Assembly: GCA_905147135.1 (NCBI GenBank)
Contig: LR990054.1
Span: 16,033,001 to 16,097,000 of the forward strand
Reading direction: 5' to 3'
DNA: 64,000 nt
Origin: Blastobasis lacticolella
Taxonomy: Eukaryota; Arthropoda; Insecta; Lepidoptera; Blastobasidae
A program made the position numbers and the translations under genes. The notes below the pieces were generated by a model that searched no databases, was not told the origin of the DNA, and worked only from the letters and a program-made list of their open reading frames with translations. Of the stretch, positions 12,331-24,775 are shown piece by piece; position 1 is the stretch's first letter; the number at the start of each line of letters is the position of its first letter.

Positions 12331-12626
12331 ACATTCATACATGTTTTCATACTTTTACATTTAATATTCTAACTTTTTGCTTTAAAATATTATATAAGTA
12401 ATGCTGAATTCACTTGTTTTGTGCTATATTTTCTACATAATTTATTTAGCATACAAGTAACTAAAAAAGCAAAAAGAGAAATCATGCTTTTTAAGGCAAC
12501 CATAATCTGTGTGGAGAATTGAATGAAACGGTTCAGCGTCCGGTTTTTGTCATAATCTGCGAAAGAATTTCGGTGGCCGATTTACAATCGTTCTTTTGGA
12601 GATTTGGGATATTTTTTAAATAATTG

Positions 12627-12974
12627 GCAGCGTCGGTGGCCGAGTGGTTAAGGTATCCGGCTCGTAAGCGAGAGGTAGAGAGAGAATCCCACTGCAGCTA
12701 TGTACCAATGACTCTTTTGTAAGTTATGTCCATTAGTTGAATGCTAACCGATGCTCTTACGGTGGGGGAAAACATCGTGATGAAGCCTGCATATTCTGTC
12801 GGCTGAATGTGTAACCATGATCTAATGTGGTCCGGTGCCCCTGGTGGTAAAATCACAGAGGTCGGATGGCAGGCGCTCCACTGTAATTATCTGCCACATC
12901 CAGGATCATGGTCAAGCCGGACCCCGGGCCTTCATGCTCAAGAGCACAACCGGGACTTTAACGCTAAGATAATT
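12627..12974 (+). repeat. SINE-T, full length
   Basis: Good head (GTCGGTGGCCGAGTGGTTAA, CTCGTAAGCGAG). The B box is damaged by a GAGAGAGA change, which should weaken Pol III promotion. The body and the 3' end (CGGGACTTTAACGCTAAGAT) are intact. Confidence 0.85.
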
Positions 12975-13346
12975 ACCTGGCAGGACTGAAGTCTAGGAGG
13001 ACTAGCAATAAATGTTATACTGACACGTATGTAGGTACCTACGAGCACGTCTCGACGAGTCGGACGCATCTTCGGTCATATGAAATCAGTTAGCACCACG
13101 ACTACTATATCCAGTAGAATCACAAAATCGGTAGGTGTATCCACTAATAAGTAAAACTAAAGAAATCTTAACCGTAACAAATAGGTACTGTTCTTAAATA
13201 TTCTTACTTAAGTATACTTAGGTACTTCCCAACTTATATTACATATTAAAGCCAAATATTCTATGGTACCTGTACTGAACAGCCCCCATTACTTACATCA
13301 AATTTTAAAATCACTGACCCACAAAAAATGTTTCCTTGATTTCGAT
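12975..13346. other. No gene seen
   Basis: AT-rich, with several TAGGTACC-like words and no open frame of note. Confidence 0.4.
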
Positions 13347-13492
13347 TATTTTTTTTATTTTTTTATGTTACTCAGCAGACAAACAGGCAAGTGGGCCACC
13401 TGATGGAAAGTGGTCACCGCCGCCTATGGACATCAGCAACACCAGGGGAGTCACTGATGCGTTGCTGCGTTGCGTTGCGTTGCGTTGATTAA
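13347..13492 (-). repeat. LINE-J 3' tail with TGCGT minisatellite
   Basis: An antisense LINE-J 3' end: a T-rich run, then GCAAGTGGGCCACCTGATGG and CCGCCGCCTATGG. It runs into a short tandem array of TTGCG units at about 13462-13487 where the LINE coding end would be. Confidence 0.65.
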
Positions 13493-13712
13493 CTTCCTAT
13501 TTTTGAATTACTTGTTATCATTTGTTGTTTTGCTAAATGTTATTTAACCATTTAATTTAATAATTGACATTAAAATATTTACAGTTGTAATAAAAATACC
13601 TATACATTAATACCTAAGTTAGTTTAAGTTAAGTTTAACCATTTAGATAACTTTTGTTTTCAAACGTTATACCTACTTGATAAAGTTACTCGTCACAATC
13701 CATATAATAAAT

Positions 13713-13890
13713 GTAATTCACGTGGCTCCCAGCCACAGCTCCCATTATACTTTGACATGAGATCGTTCAAAAAGTATATTAGACGTTTCCTTAGAGGCGG
13801 ACGTCGCATTGGTTGAGCCCCTGGTGTTCTGATGCCCATAGGCGGCGGTGACGACTTTCCATCAGGTGGCCCACTTGCCTGTGACAAATA
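13713..13890 (+). pseudogene. LINE-J ORF2 C-terminus and 3'UTR
   Basis: One frame gives LPLYFDMRSFKKYIRRFLRG, the LINE-J C-terminal pattern. It is followed by GCCCATAGGCGGCGGTGACG and a tail with CCATCAGGTGGCCCACTTGC. 5'-truncated. Confidence 0.7.
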
Positions 13891-14147
13891 GGCATATTAA
13901 TTTAAAAAATCCTTATAAGATGCACGCCTTGCATAAGTATTATCTATCACAGCAACCTTGCTGCAACTGATCCACAACGATTTAATTTATCGGTCTGTAA
14001 GGCGTACATTGCATACAATAGGCTCTTCTTGCAATATAGAAGCGGAGGTTCATTTGGATATCACAGGGTCGGGTGCAGGAATAGTGTTTTTACTTCTTCA
14101 TCAGAAATGCGATTGCATTAGTTGCGCCTGAAACGGCAGTGGTCTGG

Positions 14148-14195
14148 GCGGACCCTCCACGCGCGAGTACAACCGGTACACACGCCAAAATGAAT
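14148..14195 (+). repeat. SINE-T 3' remnant
   Basis: GGGCGGACCCTCC, CGCGCGAGTACAACCGG and ACGCCAAAATGA correspond to the last 50 bp of SINE-T, with decay. Confidence 0.55.
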
Positions 14196-15915
14196 AATAA
14201 TTTTTTGATTGTAAAATTTGCAACCCAATGAGCAGTTTTCCAATAGGTATCTAAAGCATTCCTAACCACTCACTAGATGGCGCCCCGACAATTTTGGTAA
14301 TTGATAATCGCTTGAAATAGGTTCTTAGCAAACAGGATATAAACACTGGGTACATTGTATTTGATAATATTGTATTTGTCAATAGTTTTCAACCATTTTA
14401 GAGGTTGTAATAATAATGGAACATAGTGCCAACTTCTATAAATATTTCTTTTTATACTTCGTTCAACCTTTAACAATTATGTTTATATGAATGAACATGT
14501 TATTTTTAAGTTAAGTATTAGTTGGCTGCATGAAATCACTGCCACCATCATACAAATTATAATAAGATTACCAAAATTGTAGAAGCGCCTCATTGTTAAA
14601 TTACAATAAAAACCTATTTAGAAACCTATCTGTTTTATATAAAAGCAACTATAGTGAAAAACGAGCAAACAGCATCAAAAGGGGGAATTGTAGAAGGTTT
14701 ATCAGTCTTGGAGGAAAGGATTTCTGGAAGAAATCGTTTTAAGCGATAAGGCCGCTTTTTGTTTTTTCTGTTCTTGTACCCACTGTATCCTGTATTTATG
14801 CAATAGTGTTCATTCACTTCAAATCTCTGAACTGCAAATTCACCGTGAACTTTCTTGAAACCGACAAAATAAACTCACTGGATTCGTATCTGTTTGAAAA
14901 CGAACGTTCATCAATGAGATTTAGCGCACTGTGTATATGTTTTTTGTGGAACTCACCCACACAGGTAGAATCGAATGTAGGTGACTACGAGACGTATCAA
15001 AACAACCTCTAAGTAGACTCGTGTTACCCGGATCCTCTAATACTAAAAGTAGTTATAGGAATTGCCTAAATCCGATGCTGAAATATTTAGGAATCGCCTA
15101 AGACGAAAATACATTTCACCAACCGCTTGAAAATAACTATCGCCGTTAGGTAACAGTGCTTAGTCCCTAGGCATTGCCTAAAATGACAGGTGCATTCTGT
15201 TTCCCACAGTAAGCTTATCTGACCCAGTGGTCAAAACTGGAACTAAGTGTCGCCGTTTTGAAATTTTTTCCCCGACTCTCCTAAAACCATTTTTAAGGAC
15301 ATTTTTACCTGCAGGACCAAGCGCCTGAGGAAAAATATTAATTTTAATGCATCAGTTGTTTCGGCCCACGGGCCAAAATCAGGTCGAACCGAATCGCCTG
15401 AACACTCGTTCATTAACTCAAACATTAGTAAATTATCGTAGACTCCATAAAAAATGTGACCACAGATATTAATTCACCTTACACAGACATTAAACATCTA
15501 AACGAGATGAAAACAAATTCCAAATGAATGAACACGTAAGCTCGAAGTAGGTATGAAAGTAAAGTAACAAGTGTAAGTGAAGTTGATATGCAAAGTAGGT
15601 AAAATTAATTAGTACAATTGACATACTTACTTATACCTCTTACGAATAACGGCGAATATGACACTCAATGTGATTGCGTCAATTTCTATTACGAACAACC
15701 TTCGCAATATCGAACCGTGTCAACTTTTTGCTAAGTGAACTATAATGAACGGAGATCCGGTTCACTCGAATACGCAGTAACAGTTATATTTGCTTAGTTA
15801 AGAGAATATTTTAGCGTATTTCTTGGAGTCTATTTCGCAACGATTATGAACCTACTCGAATCGGAAAATATTAAATGAATGTGCTTTTGTATGAATATTA
15901 ACATGATAATAAGAG
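14196..15915. other. No gene seen; small dyad cluster
   Basis: AT-rich unique-looking sequence. Between about 15056 and 15182 three related near-dyads occur: AGGAATTGCCTAA, TTAGGAATCGCCTAA and TAGGCATTGCCTAA. The role is unknown. Confidence 0.4.
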
Positions 15916-15917
15916 AG

Positions 15918-16195
15918 AATCGGTCGCCTAGGGTTAAAGTATCGTAAGCGTAAGCGCGAGGTATCTACCGGTGTCGAATACCAATGACTCTTTTGAAACC
16001 TGTACATTCAGACGATTACATGTGTAACCATGATCCAATCTGGTCAGGTTCCCCTGGTAGCAGAGTCACGGAGGTCAGATGGCAGTCGCTCCACTGCAAT
16101 TACCTGATCTGCCAAATCCTGGATCATGGTCAAAGCGGACACCAGGCCCTCGTGCGCGAGAAATAACTGGGACATTAACGCCAAAAAAGATGATT
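15918..16195 (+). repeat. SINE-T, internally deleted
   Basis: A degraded head (GGTCGCCTAGGGTTAAAGTA) is joined to the second half of the body. The B-box to mid-body segment is largely lost. The 3' end CTGGGACATTAACGCCAAAA is intact. Confidence 0.8.
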
Positions 16196-16440
16196 AACAT
16201 GAGACTAAGATACCTAATTAAAACAAGTAAGTAAGAGAAGAAAGGAGGAGTAGGTAAGGAAGAGGGAGTAACTTTTAAAAAGAGTTTATAGCCCTAAACA
16301 TTCCACCAAACGCTTCAAATAGGCGCCTACCTACCGATGAGCAATCACAGAAACGCGCATTTAATCCATCACATAAGCTAATGATTGCAATACCAAATGA
16401 CAGCAACACAATTAATGTCTTTGATAATTAAGAGAAAACG

Positions 16441-16491
16441 TGAACCCCGGGCTTTCAACCGGGACATGACGCCGAGATGATGATGATGATG
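16441..16491 (+). repeat. SINE-T tail fragment
   Basis: Only the last 50 bp remain: CCCCGGGCTTTCAACCGGGA, ACGCCGAG and four GAT units. The tail type is the same as in the RTE ends. Confidence 0.7.
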
Positions 16492-18179
16492 TTAATTAAG
16501 AAACAACTAAACCCAGCCTCTTATTCTTCACACCCTACAAGTCCAAAATAGCCTCTCAAACCGGAACTCAAGCAGAGCTACAACTCACTGGTAATAACAA
16601 CTGCATTGTATTTAACATACGCAGTCCCATTCCCATCTCTTGAACACATGCGACTTCCTGCGTTTGCGCACATGCGGCAGAACGCAGATTAGCATCGCCA
16701 ATTAGAGGCTAGGCTGTTAGATCATGCGATTCGCTATGGAGCTCGCAAGAATTGATCGCAGTTTTGTGTATTTCATCTTGTACGAATTGGCGTGGGAACA
16801 GAGCGCGCAAATTGATTATTAAAATGTGCTGTAGATGTACCTATAGGTTAGAATTTAGAAATGTGTTGAGTAACCGCTACCGCCGATAACAATACTAAAG
16901 CAAAAGGTCAACCCAAGTGAACCCGCAGGGCTAGAGCGAGCAAAAAAGCGAACAAAACCCCGGGGCGCGGGAAGTTATCACGATTGCAGTGTAGAGATGT
17001 TAGCACGGAGCTATGCGACAACTCAGGTACGTGGAGTGAGTTATCGAAATTTTTTGATGCACAGTGACTCACAGTGTTTTTGTTTGTTATGCCGTTTGCG
17101 AAGCGGAGCGATCAAGGTCGTCGGCTGGGCACCCTGTGACGGTACCTATACAGACATGATTTTTAACTTACAAGTTATAATAGGTACTGTATTTAGGAAA
17201 TATAAAAGCCGAAGGAAGTAAAATCGAATGTATTAAAGTAAACAATAGTACATTGTAAGTAGGTCTAGTACCTTGCACGGCAAGCATTTGACCGCTAGCT
17301 CTCCAGGCTCTCCAGGCTCTCCAGGCTCCATGGCCCGTACCGCAATTTTGACCTAACTCAAAGAGGCAACTTGAGCCACTGTGTTGACGCAAGTAATTTT
17401 GCTCTCTCACCCATCTCTAACCACGACTGCAGTTAGGCCATTCATAAAGGCAAGGAAAGAGACGAACTGGAGAAAACGGCTGCGTGTCCGAGAGAGCAAG
17501 GGAGATTGCATTCCGAATGGAGGCGCAGTGAGCGCCGCCCGCGCAGCGAGGCTGGCATTATAGCGCTTAAGGTGCTGGATCTAGCGGCAATGCAATTTGG
17601 TTAGTGCTGTTAAATTCCTACCGGCGAATGTTTATGTTTTAGAGGAGGGGTCCAGAATTGAGTAATGAATAGACAAATTAATTGTTATGATGATGAAATA
17701 TTGGTATTGAGTGTCAGGCCACCTAAACCGTAGTGTCAAGGGTAAACATTTTAAATTTAATTTTCCTAACAATTTATTTAACGCCGAATGAAAATAAGTA
17801 TATCTGGATATTGATCAAAAATTTTTGACGCTAACTAAATTAAAACATAATCAATTTTCTTCTGATCAAGTCGAGTCGTGATTGAATCGTTCCTTATGAT
17901 TCCGACGCCCGGCCCAGCTAAGTCCGGTAACGCAGGGTCTAGCTGGCCAATCCTTTCACCACGATAAACCTAAACTTGAGTACCTGTCAGAAATCAGCAT
18001 CTCGACGCTCAAAACTTAACTAATGAACATATCTTATTCATCTCATTATTTCTCTCACCTTTCTACAACCGGCCGCTTCTTGCAAATTTTCAAATTCTGG
18101 CATCCACTCCGCCTAACTTGCTGTCCTGTCCATCACGGTCCCCCGCTTTCCATCAGATGCACCATCTGACCGTTCCTTC
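16492..18179. other. Unique GC-richer stretch, no coding gene proven
   Basis: About 16900-17025 and 17440-17580 are locally GC-rich. The first ends in a good donor-like ACTCAG/GTACGTG at 17026 and could be a 5' noncoding exon. A tandem CTCCAGGCT repeat of three units lies at about 17300-17327. No protein is recognisable. Confidence 0.35.
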
Positions 18180-18581
18180 GACAATAAAAACTCGACCTCT
18201 CACCTCAACAAATCGGCCGACCGTCTAGCGGTATCCAGCGCTTTATCAGCACTAAGCGCTCTCCGCTTACCCAGCCGGCAGCCCTACCGCCGCTCACTCG
18301 CTCACCCGCGCCTCACGTCGCGAACGCGTCGACCGCGCGACCTCTCTTCCCGCAGTTTTCGACTTGTAATCGACCCCACGTCGATCAGTGCCGGTGATGT
18401 CACACGCCCCATAACCCCAACCGTGGAAGTGAACTCCACAGTGAAGTGTGAAGTGCAGACCGTGAACTGTCAGAAGGAACGCCGAAGAGACTTTCACTGG
18501 TTTGAAAGTTGTACATTCTTTCGGAGGACTTCGCAAGCGTTCTTTTTTCAAAACGAGGATCTGGCCGGAATTCCGTTTAAA
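18180..18581 (+). promoter_or_regulatory. Candidate promoter and 5' noncoding exon
   Basis: A CpG-rich, repeat-free block in AT-rich surroundings. It contains an arthropod initiator-like TCAGT at about 18386, and sequence up to AAAAG/GTATTT at 18581-18582 would serve as a splice donor. No long frame is conserved. It could be the first exon of the PEAK-family gene about 42 kb downstream, or of another transcript. This is inference from composition and a donor-like site only. Confidence 0.25.
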
Positions 18582-21500
18582 AGGTATTTTTTTATGAAAC
18601 ATAAATTGTTTCGTTTTTCTTTTTCTTTTTTTCAGCCATCACGTGAATGACTGCCAGTTTGTCTGTTGGCTATTCGTTGTTGATCTTTATCAAAACAACG
18701 TCACTCAAAGTCTTTTTTCTCAAATCGTAATCTTAACTTTAATCTTCTTATCGTAAACGTTTATTGCGAAAAATATTTTTAAGATCAAAGTTTCATCCTT
18801 TGTAACAATAAGTTGCAAAACAGTTAAACCTTTCTCAAACATTAGCAGTTCTCAAACATTAGATTAACCAGCAAAAAATAATTAAATACACAGCTTTTCT
18901 CGAGTTCTTCGTAATATTCATTGTGGTATACCAATACCGCAAACTGTTTTGTGCTCCGTGAAATAGCTAGAAGCAGGGACATTAAATACAATAGTGATTA
19001 GTACACCTTCTCCGAATTCATAATTAGTATTAAAAATTAAACTAGGCTAAGGTATAAGTGACTTACCTACTCATTACTTAGGTACTTACATGAAATCTTA
19101 AACAAAACGTCAACTCTCCACGTTGGCACATAGCGTTTTCTATAACGTAAGTACCTACTTACTTATTAATCTTATTATCTTTGTTGTAATGCCACAGTTA
19201 ATAGTCGAGTATTGTAAAGTTTCTTTTATACAAGAGTTTTAATAATTTATCGGAGTCTTCGTCGGGAAAGCACTCATTTAGTATTAACAGCAATATAAGT
19301 ACTAACCTAACCTCCTTCCGATTGACTAAACATAATTTATTATTTCTATCCTCATCTAACATCCACCGGGTATGGTATACTGTCATGGTCATAGCCTAGC
19401 TACGGCTAAACCTAATTTATTATTTCTATCCTATCAATAAAGGATATTTTTTCTGAAAGGTGCACAATCATATTTGGTCTAACACATTTTGATACTTGTA
19501 GCTTAAGTAAGTGTCAAAATCTCATTCATTACTCTTGTCAGTATTCCTCATGTCGATCGAGCAACCGCACACCTACACTTAAATAAGGCAAATGGGTATT
19601 TGAGAGTTATTAATAATAACAGTCGGAATGCACATAATATAATTATACTTACCTTACATTACGCGATGTAGCAGGAAATCGGTGCATCACCTCTTTGACC
19701 TCATTTCCAGACAGACAGACACACTAACCGCATCGTATCGTAAATTTTTAGCCCTGTACAAACAAATTGTCCGTATCGTTTATCTTTCTGATAACTTTAA
19801 ACGTACACCATGCCCCTTTGACGTATGTGAGTGAAGTGTCATTCTATATATTCAAAAGTTCAAAATTCTAATATCTTTCAAATTCAATCATTCTACGTCT
19901 ATCCGAACACATCACTCATACGCGCAACAGGGGCTTTACTTAAGTTTCTGCTTATACATGCATTTCTAGGAATACCTACCTATTCCTATTGAATGAGAAA
20001 CAGGAAACTACATTTTGCCTGCCACATAGCTCCAAGTCAATAATTTGTATTTCAAAACCCGATGATTATTTGTAAAATGTATAGATACTGACTGAGGCCA
20101 TTGTCATACCTAGTGAGTAATAACTTTAAGTAGTAAGTGATGTTATTACATTATTCTAAATGAAAAACCACACTAGCCTGTATTTCTGTTCTTATCTCAG
20201 TTAATCCTAAGTATTGATATTTTAAAAACAAAATAACATCCAAAAATACGTAGGGAAGCCAAGTCAGGAAACGTCAGTCTTCAAGTTTGAGGGGAGCGTA
20301 CGACGGCTCAATGCTTAGACGCCGCATGTGTAAACTAATTTATTCAAAATAAAAATCTTTATTAATTTAGACTAATCTTTTTCAAGTTTAGAGTAACCAT
20401 GATAACGATTCAAAACTTTTTGTCAATACAGCTAGTAATAGTATCTATTTAGTTGCTAACTAATTAAGATGCCTACATAGAGAAGCTCCACTAATAATAT
20501 TTACAATTACTTATCTACTAATGCACTTTTTTAGATTATCTATTTTAAGCTATCGCAAACTCTAACAAATATTAAGCACTGTGTGATAACATCAATATGG
20601 ATTATTGGATAAGTTCATATTTCATGCCGACTACAAAGCTTCATGCTCACCTACGAGTGCTTAATGGTAACCCATTCTACTTCATTACAAGTTAATTCAA
20701 TTCGATGGCACATCATCATACATTTTAACATGAGACGTCTAAGTCCTTTAAAGTCTGGAAACCCATCAATCCTTGAGTCTCAACACGACTTCACAAATCT
20801 ATCAAAATGGGTCTCTTGAACTGTGAATTCACACCAAACATTACTGCGACACATGTGTGGCGCTTGACATAACACTTCTGGAAGTTATCACGATATCACG
20901 CTCTTAAGAGAAAGGCATTAGGATGAAGTTTGTGAAGCAAGTGTTTTGGTACAGTTGGAATAATGCAAGAGCGTTTTTAAATAATTTATTTTGTTGCTTT
21001 ATAAAAAAGCATACTTGGCAAATACATGTATATCCGGACCGGATAGGTGCGTTAGTCAGTTTCTGAATAATATAAAAATACCGATACCCACATCGTTATA
21101 ATTTAAAACGGAAACGTCGCAAAGACTAAAGATTTGTCGCACTGTAATTGTAACACAGAGAAGCACTGTTATTAAACATATCTCTGTTATGGCTATAGTT
21201 ATAAAAATATCCTTACTTAGACAGCTAAGCTGCACAATCATATTATTTATTTTAAAAAAGAAGAAGTATATTCCTTCACCAAGAACTTTCACAAAAATAC
21301 TATTACCACGTTTACAAGTGGTAGGACTCAGCCAAGCCTGACGAGTCCGCCTGGATGGCGATCATCTATTGACCATAAAAAAAATTCTTGTTTTTTATAA
21401 ATGTCATCTTAAAAATCTGTCATTAGTTCTCCTGAAAACCTGTTAGTTCCCATAGTTCACCTGTGGTCCTGCATTTTTGTTACATGAAACCTAATTGCAT

Positions 21501-22019
21501 GAATCGTAGATGTTATGGGCGACAGTTACAGCTTACCATCAGTTGTCTACTCGTCGCTGAGTATAAAGCGGCACGATTATAAACTAGTTCTAAATTGTAA
21601 GTGAACCGTACGCGACTGTACCAGCCACAGAGCATGGTTCCCATCGTCGAACGGAACCTGTTTTAATCAGTCATTAACAGCTAACGGTGAGATGTGAACA
21701 AAACTGTATTTTTAATCTGTTACGGATATAATATTTGAGACATTCGCAGAGTATGAAATTGGTATGTTACGCAGGGTTTTCTCGTTTTAAGTTTGGTGCA
21801 AACAACGCAAACGTTGTAAAAAAAAATTATTGTAACTTAGATTTAGATTAGACAACATACTTACTCGAATTTCATTTAGGTACAAATATTTTTACTTTAT
21901 CATTTTAGGAGACTATACTTATCACACACATTGTTTACCTACAAGTACAATTAGAAAATAAATGTTACATTTTCGTAAATTTTTTCGATAAAGGTTTATC
22001 ACATATTAAATTATTTTAG
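18582..22019. other. No gene seen
   Basis: The longest repeat-poor AT-rich stretch here. The short open frames have no domain. Confidence 0.45.
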
Positions 22020-22119
22020 GTAACTGTATCTAACTTTAACAGTAAGAAGAATGTAGTTACCACATTCTTGCACTGTACTTAGAATTCTTTCTTAATGAGC
22101 AAATTAAACAAATCAAAAT
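22020..22119. repeat. 100-bp direct repeat, left copy
   Basis: Identical base for base to 22465-22564. The two flank a truncated LINE and are best read as an unusually long target-site duplication. Confidence 0.85.
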
Positions 22120-22464
22120 CTCTCTCTTCCGACCGGTTTCGGCCATGGCGACCTCTTCGACCCCTAATCAGATCTGCGCTGATGCGCACGAAGATGGCTT
22201 GCATAGCCAATCTTCGCGGCAAACTCCCGTGCACAATGTGGGCACGTCAGTTTGCCGTTTATAAAATTGTAAGTGATGGCTGCGGGTGTACGGGCTTTTA
22301 CTTGATCGCGTTTAGCGTCAAGGTCAGCTTGGCGCTGCTCCTCAAAGTCGCGTACTTTCCTCTGTACAAGCCCGCGCCATTCAGACCTTTGTGCTGCCAA
22401 ATCCTCCCACAAAGAGGGCTGAATATTACACCCTTTCATGTGACGCTTCTGAACATCTTTAACT
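22120..22464 (-). pseudogene. 5'-truncated LINE ORF C-terminus with zinc finger
   Basis: On the minus strand an open frame encodes about 100 residues: [14 protein letters not shown], a basic and coiled-coil-like middle, then [21 protein letters not shown] and a stop. That is a C2H2 finger of the type that closes some insect LINE reverse transcriptase ORFs. About 45 bp of 3'UTR follow. Only the 3' end of the element was inserted. The frame is intact, consistent with youth. The clade is not determined. Confidence 0.75.
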
Positions 22465-22564
22465 GTAACTGTATCTAACTTTAACAGTAAGAAGAATGTA
22501 GTTACCACATTCTTGCACTGTACTTAGAATTCTTTCTTAATGAGCAAATTAAACAAATCAAAAT
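22465..22564. repeat. 100-bp direct repeat, right copy
   Basis: Identical partner of 22020-22119, offset by exactly 445 bp. Confidence 0.85.
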
Positions 22565-23404
22565 AACTCTACCTCATTCAATTTATTCCTTACAGCGGTT
22601 AATAAACACTTTCACATTACCGACAACGGGAAAGACCTACCTATGGGTAAAAGCCAGATACAGCCTCTAAATGCAAACCAATTAAATGGCCATCAAAGCG
22701 GCAGTAAACGAAATAGAAAGCACAAATTCCCGTTTACGCCCATCATTGTAACTTAGATACTCGGAAAACCCGGCGCATCAACAGAGCATTGTGAATTGTG
22801 ACAGAGGCATTCAGATTAACTCACACGTGACCACACGCTTTTGAAAAGTCTCAAAACCATACAAACCGCGTATACCATTGTGTCATAGCCGACACAGACC
22901 AATTACTTTATAGACGTCCCATACTAGGAACAAGGTTATTAAAATAAAGTAACCCCATTTTGCTTGGAAATGGAGATTTCGTAATAAAATTATGTAAGCA
23001 ATGGTTGGGACTATCGAGTAGAGTCTATATGGAAAGGTGATTGCATTTCTCCCTCCTATAAAGGTAGTGCACTAAAATGGGAAATTCATTTCAATTCTTC
23101 AGTTTAGCACTGGGAGGTATACCAATGCTGTAATGCCGAATACCTGTTATTCCTCCGCTACCTTATCATTCTAACCGGATCATATTTACAGCTACGCAAG
23201 GAAGTACTTATTTAATTAACTGTTTATTGCACACAATATAGAAATACATAGATATAACAGACACAACAGCCACTACTTATTTCTAAAAGAAATTTCTACC
23301 AACAGGCCTATAGAAAATGAAATGTTTAGATAAGAAATTCAGATATGACGTGCACAATTAATGAATAATTTAAAATTGCATATGAACATGTTTAATTTTT
23401 ATAT
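22565..23404. other. No gene seen
   Basis: AT-rich with no readable product. Confidence 0.4.
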
Positions 23405-23640
23405 AATATTATTTAAGAACCAGTACACCCGGCGCGACTTCGTTCGCGTACACCTACTTTACCTACCCTTTTTTCTTGGTTACAAACCTTCCTCTTGAAT
23501 CACTCTATCTATTGTTGAAAACCGTATTAAAATCCGTTGCGTAGTTTAAAAGATCTAAGCGTACATAGATACTTATACACTTAGATGCCTACATAGGGAC
23601 AGACGTCGGGAAGCGACTTTGTTTTATTCTATGTTTAGAA
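23405..23640 (-). mobile_element. Helitron-like (Lep1-type) fragment
   Basis: The minus strand reads ACTACGCAACGGATTTTAAT, then ATAGATAGAGTGATTCAAGA, GGAAGGTTTGTAA and GAAGTCGCGCCGGG. These phrases are shared with 52862-53055. They are familiar from nonautonomous Lepidopteran Helitron-like repeats whose 3' part reads gaagc/gcgccgg. The assignment is from memory of the family. Confidence 0.5.
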
Positions 23641-24599
23641 TGGCGACAAAATGGATAAGGGGTGATACCCAGTCTCATCAAGCTTGACTTCTGATTATTT
23701 ATGTATCTAACAGTTTATTGTGCACAATATCTAAGCAAATTAGCATAAATAACTGAAATAACCTTGCGTTCAAGTCCAAGCGTTTATTTGTTGACAATCA
23801 CTATCGGTGATTTGTGAAGCCTGACTTCAGTGTTACGATTGCCATTCATTCATGGCCGCAGCCAGATGTTGTGTTATGTGATCGAAGTGTTACATGGCAT
23901 CCTGAACAATGAATTACTGCGTACCAATTGACTACAATTCAGTAATATGGGTAGAGATGTAGAGCTAGAACATTTCGGGGAGGTCTAGTCTAGAAGTGAA
24001 TATAGTTAGGTCTCGCGCAGAGTTATGATTCATGATCGATCATTATGGAATTTTTTTCATTCACTAACATCAACAGTTGGGGCACAAGCCTCTATCTTAC
24101 GTCTTATTGTTGAAGGCATTATACGGTAACTTTATTTTCTTGACTTCGTTCACGTGGAATCCTAATATCCTACTCCTAGCTTACCCTACTCTACCTGTAC
24201 CCTACACCTACCCTGCATTTACCCTACACCTATTCTACACCAGCCACTATATACATGCTAAGGTACCAACGTAGGCTCGGTTTGTGGCCTGTAGCACTGA
24301 GACGCCGCAAGAGCCTTCCGACTAAACTGCCTAAAGTCTCGATGACGTTGCAAGATACAGCCATTGCAAGTCTTTGTGATAGCAGGACGTGCCAAGCCGT
24401 CCGTGTCACTGATTTATTGCACGATTGTGCTATGTTCGTGCACAAACAATAATATTGCGCAGTGTGGTGCGCGGTGTGCCCCTAAATATTCATTTGTTGG
24501 CCAATGAAAGGGATTTTTCGTGCGGGAATGCGAAGTATTTTAGTGCATTTTTTAAAATACTCCCACGTTATTCTTGTCTAAACATTTTTGACACACACC
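23641..24599. other. No gene seen
   Basis: Contains a CCTACAC / TACCCTAC run at about 24180-24240 and a GC-richer patch at 24270-24480, without a recognisable product. Confidence 0.4.
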
Positions 24600-24775
24600 A
24601 ACAAATTCAGGGTGATATAAGTAATTGTGATATATGTATCTGTGTGTTTGTTGTACCCTAACGAATGGACTGTACGATTCGGTTTTCTTGATATGAAAAC
24701 CAATTTAATCGAGATGCTTTTTTAACTTTGTTTTATTAAAATCGGTTTACTGAACAGTGTAGGAAATATTTGAGT
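24600..24775 (+). repeat. CCTCCGACG-family repeat, 3' part
   Basis: TATATGTATCTGTGTGTTTG, ACCAATTTAATCGAGATG, ATTAAAATCGGTTTACTGAA and AATATTTGAGT follow the body of the interspersed repeat also present at 28145-28340 and 49802-50400. It is diverged. Confidence 0.55.

Noticed and set aside
18294..18602. 102-codon minus-strand frame in the GC-rich block
   Set aside because: GC-rich DNA has few stops by chance, and the translation shows no family resemblance.
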